A DNA stretch of 64,000 nt from Ridgeia piscesae (lineage: Eukaryota > Annelida > Polychaeta > Sabellida > Siboglinidae), in contig JAODUO010000076.1 of assembly GCA_025642075.2 (NCBI GenBank), positions 92,501 to 156,500 on the forward strand, in the 5' to 3' direction. Below are positions 1 through 13,436 of the stretch, one piece after another. A program made the position numbers and the translations under genes. Each line of letters begins with the position of its first letter. The stretch's first letter is position 1. Below the pieces are notes generated by a model that worked only from the letters and a program-made list of their open reading frames with translations, was not told where the DNA came from and ran no database searches.

Positions 1-470
1 ATCAACCTTTTCCCAAAATGATACTTTTTTAACAATTAAAACCCGCCAAACGGGGCGGCCGGGGAGTAAAAAAATGTAATGGTTTTAAGCTAGCAAGCTT
101 GACCCTAAGAGTGCAAATCATACAGTTATACAATTTATTGACGTCATTAATTGCGATCATTTGTTCTGAAGATAGACATTCGTATAATACATGCATAACC
201 ATTAACAAAAACGTGGTTTGTGTATGCGCGCGCAACCGGGCATTTGTTGCCGGTTTTTTTTTCCGGCTTTAAATATGTTTGCCTTTGTTAAAAATTTGTT
301 ATTGATAATTTAGAACCCAACTTTTTAATTATACAGATAAATATATTGGTATTTTGCCATTATTATCAATCTTTATATTTAATATATCAATTGATATAGT
401 TGTGCAGTTGGTGGTATGCTGATGGAAACACTCATTATTGTGCAGGTATTTTGAAAAGCAAACACTATAT
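1..470. other. No gene seen
   Basis: AT-rich sequence with no open frame or family resemblance that I recognise. A minus-strand frame of 68 codons at 29-235 shows no domain and is probably chance. Confidence 0.5.
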
Positions 471-590
471 TCGCATCTACGTCTGTTATGTGGTTAACTG
501 CGATATATGCCAACTGGCTAATCCCCCTTCAGGCTTATTGGTACATATAATATTACCCGTATAAGACTCATTAAAACCCCAAAAGTAATG
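471..590. repeat. Dispersed repeat copy A (matches 9127-9212)
   Basis: The segment beginning TATTCGCATCTACGTCTG and continuing through TATGTGGTTAA recurs at about 9127-9212, including a later shared ACTCATTAAAACxCCAA. The two copies are in the same orientation and lie either side of the nuclease element and the Gypsy relic. Family unknown. Confidence 0.6.
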
Positions 591-670
591 ATAGCTTGTG
601 TGCATATAATTAAATTACACACATACACGTACACATACATGATATGCATGCATGCATGCATGCGTGCTTG

Positions 671-901
671 CATACATACATACATACATACATGCATACA
701 TACATACATACATACATACATACATACATACATACATACATACATACATACATACATACATACATACATACATACATACATACATACATGCATACATACA
801 TGCATATATACATACATACATACATACATACATACATACATACATACATACATACATACATACATACATACATACATACATACATACATACATACATACA
901 T

Positions 902-940
<39 letters not shown>

Positions 941-1094
941 CATACATACATACATACATACATACATACATACATACATACATACATACATACATACATA
1001 CATACATACATACATACATACATACATACATACATACATACATACATACATACATACATACATACATACATACATACATACATACATACATACA

Positions 1095-1123
<29 letters not shown>
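671..1123. repeat. (TACA)n microsatellite with internal (CA)n
   Basis: About 450 bp of nearly pure TACA/CATA repeat with a few TGCA variants at its left end and a (CA)n interruption at about 917-942. The long Tyr-Ile-His-Thr and Met-Tyr-Val-Cys frames across it on both strands are repeat artefacts, not proteins. It abuts the left end of the element at 1127. Confidence 0.97.
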
Positions 1124-1126
<3 letters not shown>

Positions 1127-1525
1127 GTCGAGTTGCCATTTTGTGAACCTGGAAACGGTTGGTCGTGTACGTGTAATGTCCGACTATGTTCACGTGACCA
1201 AAATCCAAAATGGCCACCATTTACACCAACAATAGCCAAAATCAAGCATAGTTTGATTGACTTTTGCTATATAAATATGATTTAATTTTGTCCATTCCTA
1301 TGTTTTACCATATCAGGCCTTAAAAGGAACTATTTCAACTGATGCCCGCCCAAGATATCCGATTAATATTCAAAATGGCCGTCATATTAACCACAAATAT
1401 GCAAGAGCCACGATTGTGTGCCTACACGGGCAAGAACATAGTACTAGTATGTACTTGTACTGCCTTAATTACACGTGAAATAAATACATGCAATGTACCA
1501 CCATATGAGGAATTTAATGTAATCA
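1127..1525 (+). repeat. Left inverted end of the nuclease element
   Basis: Reading inward it has the end motif GTCGAGTTGCC, then sub-blocks each holding an AAAATGGCCGCC-like core (about 1205, 1372; a further one near 1570), with TTCACGTGACC beside the first. The same blocks appear in reverse order and orientation at 6320-6979. Part of the outer arm (about 200 bp after 1170) is missing compared with the right end. Confidence 0.85.
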
Positions 1526-1676
1526 TTTTCAATGATGTATGTATATTGTCACGTGACACAAATGTAAGATGGCCGCCATTTCAACCGAAAATAGCTCGAA
1601 GATTTATTTACAGTTCCGCTTCAGCATTGAACATTCATCATGACTGAGTTCCAGGAACGCTAATAGTTGTACCTTC

Positions 1677-2410
<734 letters not shown>

Positions 2411-2701
2411 GCAACGAATGTGAGCATTGATTCAGTGCTTCAGCATTGATATCATTCATCATATGCATATGCATATGTATATGTATATGTATATGTATGT
2501 GTATATGACTACAGCTGATAAGAAGCACAAAAAGCTTGGGAACGTTCAAAAAAGGTACATCAACAATGTAAAAGTATAACGTCACAAGTACTCAATTATA
2601 TAATTGCTGATACACACAGATTGCATATTATTAACCATTGGTATTTAAACGATAAATTGTACCCATTACGTTCTCATAGAAAAGGTTACTCCCCATTCTC
2701 T

Positions 2702-5700
2702 CTAGCTCCGCTCCTCCTCCTTACTATCACCTTCATCCTCAGTATCATGTCTAGCTTCATTCTCATCATATTTGGTGAAAGGATTGAAGCACATGGTTTC
2801 CCCAATACAATAACAGTATGTCGTGGAAGACAATCCTGCCGAATGACAGCTACATGCATGACTGCTGCAAGCTTTCACGACAGCTTTGCATTGGCAGTTG
2901 ATGATGTCCATGAGGGCAGGTGGAGCGGCTGGTCCTCTTGCAATGCTTGGAGTTGGTACACACCCTGCACCACTGACCAACTCCCACCCGTACGCAGCAA
3001 TGTCAACAGCAGGCGGAGTGTGCTGGTCTGCTGCTTTTCAGAGCATGACTTGGTAGTGTGCTCGCAGGATGTGATATGACATTAGCATCTGTCGGTGGAG
3101 GAGTTTTGACACATGCAGCATTCCCTCTTGTCCTTTTGGTGTAGAGCGCATACATGGCAGAAGCCATGCTTTTGCCTGCAATAGCAACACCATAGAGCGA
3201 GCAAATAAATTTACATCCAGTCTCTAGCAACTGTTAGTGATTAGCACTCTGTTCACCGAATACAGTGTAGAGGCCAGAATGGTCGGCGGACTTCAGTACC
3301 TTTAGCGCCGTCGCTTTGCCATGACCAAGTGGATAGGACACAGTATCGCAGCCTGATAATACATGCATACCGAGCAGTTGGAGGGATTTCGCTCCAAGGA
3401 GCAAAGAACTTTCATTGATGTTGAGGATAGCCCCACACCATCGATCTAGCAGCACACGGGTTGTCATCTGCAATCTCCACACCCAGAAGATAAACAGGAC
3501 AAAGACGTCAGTGTCATCGCTGAGCACTCGCACAATGTTCTTTCCATTCTTTACAGCTTCCAGAAGATAACTGATCATTGTAATATCTGCTTCATCATGG
3601 CTGTACATGCTGTCCTTTCTTCCAACCATCGTCACGTTGTTGCCCAAATTGAAAGTGGAGAGAACTCTGACCAGAGCCTTCATATTCGCTTTGCACTTTA
3701 TGATGGCATCGCGGCATGGGAGCTTGCTTGATGTTGTAATATTGTAGTTAACAACCCCTTCACCTGCACGCCGGATTCGCTCATGATCTTTTGTTGACCT
3801 GTCATCATAGATCGATGACCAGCACTTATGTTGGTTGGTACTGACCGAGTTTGTCCTTCATGCTGTTGGCGTGATCTGACGCAGACCCAGCACATGGCCA
3901 AATAATATGATATAACAGTTGTTGGCCATCGACAATGGCTATGTATGGAGCATCTGGCTGAAGATCATCCACTTTCAGTTTAGAGACGAGTGTGGATTTT
4001 GCCCCTGTCCTTAGACATCCATATTCATCAATGTTTGATGCAGGAACAGCGCACAATTCATAGTCAAAGAGTGTTTGAAGTTCGATTTGCCGGTGCTGCC
4101 CAACTGTGACGAGATGACATAATTGTGATTCTGAATCACAGAGCTTCTTATCACCTATGGGTACGCCACATTTGATAGATTCCATGGTTTTGACTTTTCT
4201 TTTCAGGGGAGCATGGAAGCCACCAGGTAATGACGATCTGAAGTCAAGGACCATGCTCTCCCCCATCTTGAGGGCTTCCTATCCGTTGACAGAAGCATTC
4301 GCCACTTTGCCATTAATATGTTATAGAGGCTTGAACTTGTCAGTTTGAGAGGATGGGAATGCTTCTTCAACTCTTCGTAAACACGATTCCTGTCATCTGT
4401 ATCGAGTATGCGCCTCTTCTATCCTTCCTCTTTACGTTTCTCCTCCTTCATTTCATCATCAGCTGAGTACTATGGCGAGTGTGACAATGGCACAGATGGG
4501 GAAAGACTCCACCCAAATGGCCACTTGGTCTTCTGAAATGGTTAATCCCTTAAAACCCCCAGGCATCTTACCCTTCTTGATGTATGTTTGCTCTCCAAAC
4601 TGGTCTGCAGACACATAATTCCATGTGCCTGGCTTATGACGACATACATGAGCACCTGCTAACAGATCCATCTTGGCATCATATGGCAACATATGCTGCA
4701 TTTCCATCACGTGTCATGTAATGTATCTAGCGTATTGCCAGTGGCCAGCTGCGAAGAAGTAGGGTAGCATTTGCTGGTAGCAGTGCTGCTGCAAAAGATT
4801 ATCACAATCGCGCTCTGCACGTTCGAATTTGTGCGCAATGAGCATAGGCCGTATGATGCAGTCAACCCACAACCTATCGGTTGGGTGTTACCGAGCTGTG
4901 TCAAGATACTGACTGATATCTTTGAATGTCTTGGGACCATCTTTGAGGAAGTCGTATAGCAAACCTGCAGTCACCATACGAAAGGCACGCATTGCCTTGC
5001 CATTCATGATCGATGTCAGGCCACTGCAGCCCCAACAAGTACACCAAGACCACTAGCTTTCATCAAGTTTCCAATACAGCCATTGAACGACATGAGGGTG
5101 TGCATGCCACCAGGTCGAAGAATGGCTGACGTGAAGCGGTTCCCATGACTGGCCCACTTGATAAGTGATGCTACTATGTAAAGTTACATGTCAGCGGATA
5201 GATTTGAGGTCTTCATCCCAAGTTCAGTGAGAGTACTCTCGAAGTATGACAGCGTCGTGAGAACAGTGTCAGGGTGGGATGGTGGTGCGTCGATCATGTG
5301 GTGCGCCAAACATGTCGGTAGTGGCTGGTTTGGGGAATATTCTACTCTCGCCAGTGCAACATTATAGCCTCCCATTCGATAGGGTTTGGATCATGCAGGA
5401 GGGAGTTCATCCATTGAGTGTCCACGATCTGGGCCCGTTCTAGACGTCCCTGTAGTGCATACACATCAGTGAATGGTGGGCCATACCTACATACCACAAG
5501 AGGGGGGTTCACTTTCTTCGGGCCTGTGTACCGTTCACAACAGACTTACTTCCAAGTCGAAAAGATGCGACGTCACGCTTACCAAGGCGTGGAACGGTGC
5601 GATTCAGCAGGCCAGCCTTTGGAATGCCACATTCTAGAATACCCGCGAGGTGCTGTTGAAACCATAATGCCATGACGCGTATCTCACAAGGAGGTCAACA

Positions 5701-6270
5701 TTCTCAAACCAGCCGAATATCAGGCCTACTCTCCGCATCAAGCCGATCGCCTCATGAACTTTGCTGCCATTTCCAATCATGTAATTGGCGGCTGATTTGC
5801 GAAATCGCATGACCTCATCATATGTTGTGACGATACCATGCTCGTTGAGCAACTTTACCAATTCTGAACTACCAAATTTATGATGCAACTTCACAGCAAG
5901 ACCAAGAGTGGTTTGATTTGTGGAGTTGGAAATGTGCTGTTGAATGCACTGTTATATGGTTACTGCTGATTTATTAAATTTTCCATTGGATACCAATTAT
6001 GAAACTAATGCTAGCAAAGTAGGACATGTGTTGGCAACAGTCTTCTGAAATGTGTCTACACTCTCGTCATCTTCACAGTCATACTTGACCAGCTTCACTG
6101 TCTTGCCTACAACATCTGTTAAACCAACAATAGATGCACAACCCTCAATGTGTAAACAACGATCTCCCCACCAAAGTAATCACAGTGATTACTGCGCATT
6201 TGTTTCTTTGTGAGCTGACCACCAGCACTGCAATAGTTATCATGCAATTCACCAGTGGTGTGAGTGACAG
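2702..6270 (-). pseudogene. PIN/FEN1-like nuclease with C-terminal CXC domain, broken
   Basis: Read in several minus frames this is one long protein of roughly 1,100-1,200 residues. From the N side: an undefined region (6270-5180; frame with KLHHKFGSSELVKLL at 5890); a middle region (5180-4330); an IVDGQQLLYH segment near 3930; HDEAD at about 3598; LSDDTDVF at about 3515; LSGCDTVSYP at about 3350; ALYG and PPPTDAN (3230-3060); then a cysteine-rich INCQCK...CSCHSAGL...CYC...CFNP block (2896-2785). The acidic HDEAD, DDTD and GCD motifs are in the order of the FEN1/XPG active site, and the cysteine block resembles the Tesmin/TSO1 CXC domain. Stops and frame changes near 3230, 3700, 4290, 4420, 4700 and 4960 make it a pseudogene, although the catalytic acidic residues remain. 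It is the only gene in the flanking element. Confidence 0.75.
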
Positions 6271-6319
6271 TACATTTTTATAGTGTCGATTTATATTTTA
6301 TAAGAACAAATTAATTAGA

Positions 6320-6979
6320 TGTGAATGCTTACTTTTAATTCCTCGTAATGTTGAAACAGTACGTGTATTTATTTCACGTATAATTAAGGCAGTACAAATA
6401 TATACCAGTACTATGTTCTTGCCCATATGGTCAAACGTAGGAATAGGCACACCATCGTGGCTCTTGCATATGTTTTGGTTAAAATGGCGGCCATTTTGAA
6501 TATTAATCGGTTTTCTTGTGGGCATCAGTTGAAATAGTTCCTTTTAAGTCCTGATATGGTAAAACATAGGAATATACACAATAAAATCATATTTATATAG
6601 CAAAAATCAATCAAATTATGCTTGATTTTGGTTATTGTTGGTGAAAATGGCGGCCATTTTGGATTTTGGTCGCGTGAACATAGTCGGACATTATTATAAA
6701 CGGTTCCATTAAAATTCACCATACTCCAAAGCATGCGTGTACATACATAAATTATGTTCCTAGCATTATATAGTGTAAAGATGAACACATTTTGTAATTT
6801 ACCAGGATCACGGCAGCCATCTTGGATTTTCGTGGTTCCCACGAGTTGCCCAAGGATGGCGCATTGCCATCCCACGGATTTGAGTTCAGGGACACATAAT
6901 CTATGATTCAGCAACAAAAACCTTACACGATCAACCATTTCCAGGTTCCCTACACAACATAATAGGGTGGCAACTCGAC
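6320..6979 (-). repeat. Right inverted end of the nuclease element
   Basis: Reverse complement of the 1127-1525 arm with several AAAATGGCGGCCATTTT-type palindromic cores (near 6485 and 6650) and a further GGCAGCCATCTTGG block (near 6810) in an outer section the left arm lacks. It ends GGCAACTCGAC at 6979. Confidence 0.85.
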
Positions 6980-7162
6980 TAATATATATATGACCAGAAA
7001 CTACACATATAGAGTCAACCCTTACTCCAACTCAACACCCGTGCCAGGTGCACGGCTCCCAGCCTGTAAATGTCAGATTGGCCAGTGGGTCTCACTTCAA
7101 CTGTGGGTGTCACTTCACATGCACTGGGTTCAGTAATATAACACCCGTCTTTCCGACAATGG

Positions 7163-9060
7163 TTAATACATAGGAATATAAATATCACAATCACTGGTAT
7201 AGTCCTCACAGATCGAGTTTTCTTGGAGCGCTAACAATTTGACCAGAGCGCGTACGGGTTGGCGCCTCGAAAGTAACTGTTGTGTCACGTTGTGGATCTC
7301 ACTCATCAAATGTAGGGCTGTACATAGCTGTCGCTGAGTTTTCGGGGTTCTCGTCGGGCCGGGGGTTATCGTAATCACCGTGCATCAACAGGTTGTGCTC
7401 TACTGTTTCGCGGATATTCCGCCGATGTCGTTCATCCAGGCGAGTGCGGATGTTATATCTCGAAACATTTTCACTCGACACAGCAACTGTTAAGTTGGAC
7501 ACAACCCTTCTCCCCTAAAGTTTTTCTACCGGAGATTGTAACTGACTGTGTATAGGTGTTGCTCTCAACACGAGTAGTGCCATTTGTGCCACTGATCGCG
7601 GGCCCATTTTCTTAATCGTTCGTTTCACGGTTTGAATGTGTCACTCAATGAAACAGTTTGATTGCGAATACTGTGGACTTAATGTCACATGGTCGAAGCA
7701 CCACTGGTCAGCAAATTTTCGAAGCGCATCGGAGGTATAGTGCCTCCATTGTCAATCACCACACGCTGTGGCACTCCTTGTTCCGCGAAGAGGGATTTCA
7801 TCCGTGATATTATGTTGGCACTCGTCACTGTGCTTAAGACCGAGCAGACAAACGGGAACTTGGAGTAGTAGTATAGTATTAGTCTACCACGATCAAGTAG
7901 GTATGCCTATTTATCATGAATAGGTTCGTGCCAACTATCTGCCAGGCGCAAGTAGGAATCTCATATGGCATGAGGGGTTCATGCTGTTGGGCACGTTGCA
8001 TCTCTTGACAAGTTGTGCACTTGCCTACTATATCTCTTATGTCGCCAACTCCAGTACACACATGTACGTGCGCGCAGGCGGGTTTCTCTATCCCCTGATG
8101 TGATTCGTGCCACTTTGTCAGTTTATCGGTTTGGAGACTCAGGGGAATGACGATTCGGTCTCGTTTCAGAACTAGTCAGTCCTCGACTGTTAGCTCATCA
8201 AGGTATGACCAGAATGGCTTCAGTGGCGTTGGCAGTTGTCGTGGGTATTCAGGCCAGCCATTGGTGATCACTGTGTAGGTCTGCATCAGCTCTCGTCTCG
8301 AGACGTAGTGTCTGCAGTTTCTGGGTTGAGAACTGTACAAACGTGATCTTAACGTCCAGCTGGATCGTCTTTTCGGCTTCGCATAGTTGATATAACACAG
8401 AGTCAGCCAAAGCGAGTTCCTTATCTGGGGCCGGTTTCATAAAGCCGCGTAACTTTACGAGAAATTATGCGGTCTACTGATCGCGGCTAACAGCGACTAT
8501 TCAGTGTAGCTTACAGCCAGTTACATGAGACCAATTTAGCATTCACGTAAACAACTCGACGTAGAATTTACCTAATTAGGTCGTGGTTGGGAATCCCTAT
8601 ATTTGTGGTGTATGTAGATGCCCTTTTTCACTTAAGCTGCCGCCTTTGTCTTTCGTATAGCAAATGACAAGCTATGATGAATGCGAATGATATCCAGTGT
8701 AAACATAAACATATTAAATTGAGAGTGGGCATCAATAAATTGAGAGTGGGCAGCCTAAAAGCAACTATGGAGTAGACTCGTGAAACGCTGTCTTCATCAA
8801 GTGATGCAGATTCGCATCATATTCGGCTGCCTTTGTTCGAACACACCTACACCATCGGCGAAGCTGATTGTACCAGGGTCCAAACTCTAGGGTGTTGTCT
8901 ATTCTCTCCTGGAATACATCTTAGCTAAGCTTTAGTCCGAAGGGCCATTTCATGAAGCAGTATCGGTGCGTGCACACCATAGTTTGTCTGTCGTGATAAG
9001 ATAGATTCCTTCGAAGGTGAAGTTCCCTCGAAATCTGTCAGCGTACTCCCTGCACAAATC
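7163..9060 (-). pseudogene. Gypsy-type LTR retrotransposon pol, broken
   Basis: Blocks in pol order on the minus strand. Reverse transcriptase pieces at about 9060-8760 include EYADRF and YCFMKWPFGL, typical of Ty3/Gypsy RT. The RNase H to integrase linker is at 8440-8249. An integrase zinc-binding segment at 8100-7879 includes KCTTCQEM and EIPTCAWQIVGTNLF. An integrase core remnant at 7880-7500 includes GVPQRVVIDNGG, and a C-terminal tail at 7502-7163 completes it. Large deletions separate the RT blocks, and there are many stops. No LTRs were found, so this is an internal fragment. It lies between the nuclease element and the last readable exon of the VWA/Cache gene. Confidence 0.8.
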
Positions 9061-9126
9061 TTCCTTGCAGTTTATGGGATTGTTCTGGGAGTGTTGGTGC
9101 TTAGCTCAACATGCATTGCGTGGATG

Positions 9127-9212
9127 CATATTCGCGTCTACGTCTGATATGTGGTTAATTTTGGCATTAACTGACTGGCCTTCATGCTCATTAAAACACC
9201 AATTCCATTGTT
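9127..9212. repeat. Dispersed repeat copy B (matches 471-590)
   Basis: Same orientation as the copy at 471-590, with TATTCGCGTCTACGTCTGAT and a shared CATTAAAACACCAA end. About 35 bp present in copy A is missing here. Confidence 0.6.
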
Positions 9213-9511
9213 CACAACATTGCACCCCTCTTTCCACATACACCGCGGTAGATAGGAGTTAGCATTTCCAAGTGACATGCCGGTGTTCCCATTTCAAAAT
9301 CTTGCCATTTGTTGGGGACTGTATGACGTGAGAGAACTATGGTACTAAGGACGATTCGCGTCCTGAACTGTAGTGACGACCCACACGTGCAGCACAGGAA
9401 AGGCAGTTTTGCAATAATGTTCTGAGAGGAGTACCCTAGTAGAATGAGACATCTTAATACCATAATAAGTATACACAAAGTATTTATAATTATCTAAGAC
9501 ATAAACCTTAC

Positions 9512-9687
9512 CTGAAATTGTTTTTAGGTTGGGATGTTTTTCTTAATTGTACACCCGGGAACACTCGGAACACACTATCGGCGACTGTCAGGTAATACCA
9601 ACTGATGTAGTGATCGTCGGAGGCAAGCATCGTCGACCATACTGCGTGGATAGCTGATGTTAGTCGGATGGCGTCAATCACACCAGG
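9512..9687 (-). CDS. VWA/Cache gene exon: second Cache region (FRVFPG)
   Basis: 176 nt bounded by a strong acceptor (CACTTTCATTTTTCAG, reading on the minus strand) and a strong donor (TTTCAG then GTAAGG). It starts in phase 0 and ends with two extra bases. The 58 codons include ISWYYLTVADSVFRVFPG. The tract 'aromatic, Val/Ile, x, Gly/Ser, Val, Phe-Arg-x-Phe/Tyr-Pro-Gly' is characteristic of the distal Cache repeat of alpha2delta/CACHD1 proteins, which are extracellular membrane-anchored proteins. It follows in phase from the exon at 10869-11002. The next exon should begin with one base and encode the conserved Arg-x-Trp-Tyr that usually follows, but I found none in the window. Confidence 0.8.
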
Positions 9688-10868
9688 CTGAAAAATGAAA
9701 GTGACAGTCATGCACACTCCACACCGCATATATATCCCAAAGCATTTGCATATCTAGAGGCACTCGGGTAGCGCTATATGTAACACTGTTATGACATTAG
9801 TACGCTGTGTTGGCGATATTTATTCTGCTTCGTGTACAGTATACAGTATGTTAGACACACGTTATCTTCATATTCTTCAGCGATCTCTAGTAGCGGTAAT
9901 GCTGTTTTCATTTGGTGTGTATTCGTAGATGACGTGTTAGGCTAATCACACATTGAGGACAAGCATAATCATAACGTGGTGAGGGTGGTTTGTTAAGAAG
10001 ATATACTATGGCTCTCATCTTCTTAATTGGCCTCACTCTTTTCGGCGACAGTATGTAGTATGTTGTCTGCGAATGATGTCGTGCCGTTGTGAGTAATTGT
10101 CCGGCAATTAGTGCGTGACTCAGATTCATAGGTGTTCGGATCAATGTCACATCATTTCAAGATGGATTTGATGAAGTCTTTATATACTGTATAACTGAAG
10201 CTTCCTTTCTTTAATTATGGTTTACTATAACATAATCTAGCGGATTAGTCTGGACATGGCTACTACCCCGAGGGTCTTAGGATGCAAGCACTTCGTTTCG
10301 TTTTTGTTGACATGTTCACCGAGCCCTTGCGTTTTCTGCTAAATTGGCTAAGCTCTATGTTTTTGTAGCAAAAGGAAAGACGGACGAGATCGACTACGGG
10401 AATACGGGAATTCCCATATAACATACAGCGTAGTGATGCTACTACGGTGCACCAGTTGGCATTATACTTTCAGCTTCAAAAGTAGTGGGACTCGTGCTCT
10501 CTACGACCTCTGTATTTACTGTCAGGCCACTAAAGTCCTGAGATTTGGTTTGAATTGTAATGCCGATTATGACACTACAAAAAAGCAATACATAAATAAG
10601 ATTGCAGTCAATTATTGGCGTCAAATATAATTCGGCTGAAGCATTTATTTTTGGGTTGTGACCTCAACGGAAAATGTTGGTTGGCCGGTCGAACCTTCAA
10701 CTTTAACTTTTACTAACGGACAGCCATGAATATGATATGACAATCATGTTTTATGTATTTTTGATATCACACGTAATGTGTTACTGTGTTACACATTTGG
10801 TATTACATTGGGTTTATTGTGTGTAACAAGGCGAGTAATTATAGAGGATATATTTATCCCCTTCCCAC
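9688..10868 (-). other. Intron of the VWA/Cache gene
   Basis: 1,181 bp between two phase-matched exons. A minus frame at 10624-10442 has a hydrophobic stretch then a Ser/Thr-rich tail, but it has no family resemblance and is not needed by the gene model. Otherwise nothing recognised. Confidence 0.6.
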
Positions 10869-11002
10869 CTTGAATAGCTTGAAGGTGTTGGTTCTTGCAA
10901 TGATGCTAGTGTACGACAACATGACGTCCCGTGTCTCGTCGGTATTTATATATTTAAATGGGTCACCGAATGCCGCCAAGGGTATCAAAACTGCGGTCTT
11001 AT
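10869..11002 (-). CDS. VWA/Cache gene exon: linker after first Cache
   Basis: 134 nt. The acceptor is TGTGCCGTTTCAG and the donor is TTCAAG followed by GTGGGAAGG. It begins with two bases that complete a codon (Asp) with the single base left by the exon at 18313-18481, and ends in phase 0, matching 9512-9687. It encodes KTAVLIPLAAFGDPFKYIN and then about 25 residues ending TFKLFK. The pattern of hydrophobic, Ala-Phe, Pro and a helix of charged residues resembles the helical linker of alpha2delta-like proteins, but taken alone the similarity is weak. Confidence rests on phase agreement with both neighbours. Confidence 0.75.
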
Positions 11003-11218
11003 CTGAAACGGCACAGCATATATGATATGTAAACATACATACACAAATATTTACGCTTATCCGATTGCAGTTAGACGCAACCTGCGATCAATTATTTTAG
11101 GAGTTTAAATGCCCCCCGCTACACACACCCAAATGTTATATAATTGTAACGTCCTACATCTCCCCGTCACGATTAGGCCTGTTGTAGAGTTGCCAAGTGG
11201 TGCAGTAAGCGTTAATCC

Positions 11219-11640
11219 GAGGTCAAACAAGGTCACCATAAAACGATCTATTTAAGAAATTTGACGCTTTTGAAAACTTTTTGATATTAACATGGCTAAA
11301 TATATATTGTATATGATTAGAAAATGGCCAAGCCATATACTGTTGGAAAGCGCAATATATCATCTACAAGATAATGGACAACATTGTGCTGTGTCCTGAA
11401 ACGATAAGAATGATGACAAGGTCAAACAAGGTCACCAATCAAATGACGATTATTGGAAGGTTTACAATGTCGCAAATACTATGAAGTTATATTGACTATA
11501 TGCCTACTTTGCAATTATGGGCAAGTCATATATTATATGGAAGATCAGTTTCTCCCCGTCAAAATGCGGTTTGACGTGGAACGGGGAGGTGAGGTAGTTT
11601 GTGTTGAACGGCGTTCAAAGAGGGTCACCGGAAATTGATG
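11219..11640 (+). repeat. Degenerate ~200-bp repeat with DR4-type AGGTCA pairs
   Basis: AGGTCAAACAAGGTCA occurs at 11220-11235 and again at 11419-11434, 199 bp apart, and a weaker TTCAAAGAGGGTCACC lies at 11614-11629. Around each is similar AT-rich sequence with ATGGCCAAG/ATGGGCAAG and a TATACT/TATATT context, so this is probably an eroded tandem repeat. AGGTCA pairs spaced by four bases match the DR4 nuclear-receptor element; function is not shown. Confidence 0.5.
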
Positions 11641-13195
11641 AACGTTAGAAACTGCGCCATTCCGCACACGTTATACAATATCTGGTTGCTTACATTTGCG
11701 TCACCTACAAACTTATGGATATATCTTCGTAAAGAATTTTTTATCCCCGTGACAATGAATTACACAGTCGAACCATCAAATGATGCAGCACTTGCAGTGA
11801 AGGTCATCATCAACGTATATATATTCAAAAGTGTTACTATGTGTTTGTCAATGTACGCAAGGCAACATCGTATGCCATTGGAAAACCCATTGCATCCTCG
11901 TCAACTGGGTTATTACTTAAGACTCATGTTATATAACTGCACTTATATTGTGACCATAGATGTTTTTGCAAAGCGAACTATTTGTTTTTCTTTTCTTTTT
12001 ATCAAATACTCATTCATCACAAAATGTTGCATGTTGAGTCGATTTGGTAATGCTGCATGAAATGTTCTACCTATATTTATATTATGTTCATTGTCATCGT
12101 CGTCACTATCACATAGAATGTCTTTGTTGATTGCTATGGTGATATTTCAAAAACAATCTACATGCTGTTGTTCAAAAACAACATAGATTGCAATAGAGCA
12201 CAGAAGTCAAAATCGCTGGCACTTTATGAGAAAATTGAGTAAAACCGAAAATCCGTGAAGAGCCAACTCGAAAAGAAATCGTACATCAGAATTTAAAATT
12301 CTGTAAGGCGGACATAAATCCTGTTCTAGATATGGCCTGGTGTTTTCTCAGACTAGGACCTCGAGGTATGATTCACATGCCACTTTGGTATGGATTCTAC
12401 CACAACCTCTCCCGGGAAAGAAGTAGCTACACAACAGTTCTATACTCGCCAATTATTGATACAAAACCAGTCCACATGGCCACCATGTACACAACGAGGC
12501 GAACATGTAAGGACTTGTCAATAGCACTCGGACAGCATCACTCTTTTAAAAACAATAGTTAATCAACATAGATATGCCTTTGCCCTGCAACTGACGGTCG
12601 AGATATGTTCAGTCACCAACATTTCTATTCTGGGATTATTTACTCCAGACCTTACATATCCTTCTTCTGAATGTTTGGAAAAAACAAGAAAGGGACATTG
12701 GCCTTCATCTACACACGCAACAATTCATGGTTCCACATCAATATTTAACTATGTGTTAAGACGAGCTTTAGCTGGTTTTAAACATCCTTTCCGGCATCGA
12801 GCCAGCACCTGTTGTCGGGCCACCAGTCGACGTTCCATCATATGTACATGTACATTAATGTACATATTATACCTTCACATTTACGGACATGTCAGACTGT
12901 ATCCATATTTAGCTATGTGTGAGACTTCGGAGTCAAGCGATTCAACAGCTGATTGTAGGATGATTTAAACAAGCGTTCCGCAAAATGTTTCGGAAAAAAG
13001 GGTGACGCATTTTACACACGTTAAGAATACGTAAAAGACGGAACAAAGACCCTAGTTGGGTTAGAGCGCCCTCGGTACGCCTAACTGGCATATTAATTGA
13101 AGTCCAGTTTCATGCAGATATCCAGTTGTCCACAGCCGAATAAGTCTTCAAAACATTAGCTATTAACAGTATGCTAAAACGTTCATTCTGAAGCA
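11641..13195. other. No recognisable gene (intron)
   Basis: Contains open frames of 60-141 codons on the plus strand (11635-12060, 12332-12562, 12675-12968) with no motif I recognise and no convincing splice borders. It lies in the intron between the exons at 18313 and 10869. Confidence 0.5.
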
Positions 13196-13436
13196 CCCTT
13201 GAAACAATACGCGACGGCGACCGCGACGTAAACACGACCACGCCGTAAACGTACATAAATCACATCATGAAAACATTACAAGATCACGATAGCTAGATTA
13301 ATACACTGATCACAACATTATAGTTTCAAAATCACATAGGATTGGGTGCATGTAAAAGTTCACTCTACCCTTCTGACTGTACTAACAAGCTTCTCCACCA
13401 AGACGCCTACGAAACCCAAAGACGCCCATTAGGGTT
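13196..13436 (+). repeat. Direct repeat, copy 1
   Basis: Begins GAAACAATACGCGACGGCGA and ends near CCCAAAGACGCCC; about 85 percent alike, by eye, to 13814-14056 in the same orientation. The first copy has an extra CTTCTCCACCA stretch and an extra CCGCGA. Confidence 0.85.

Noticed and set aside
518..1285. Long open frames of Tyr-Ile-His-Thr or Met-Tyr-Val-Cys on both strands
   Set aside because: They are translations of the (TACA)n microsatellite, open in nearly all frames.
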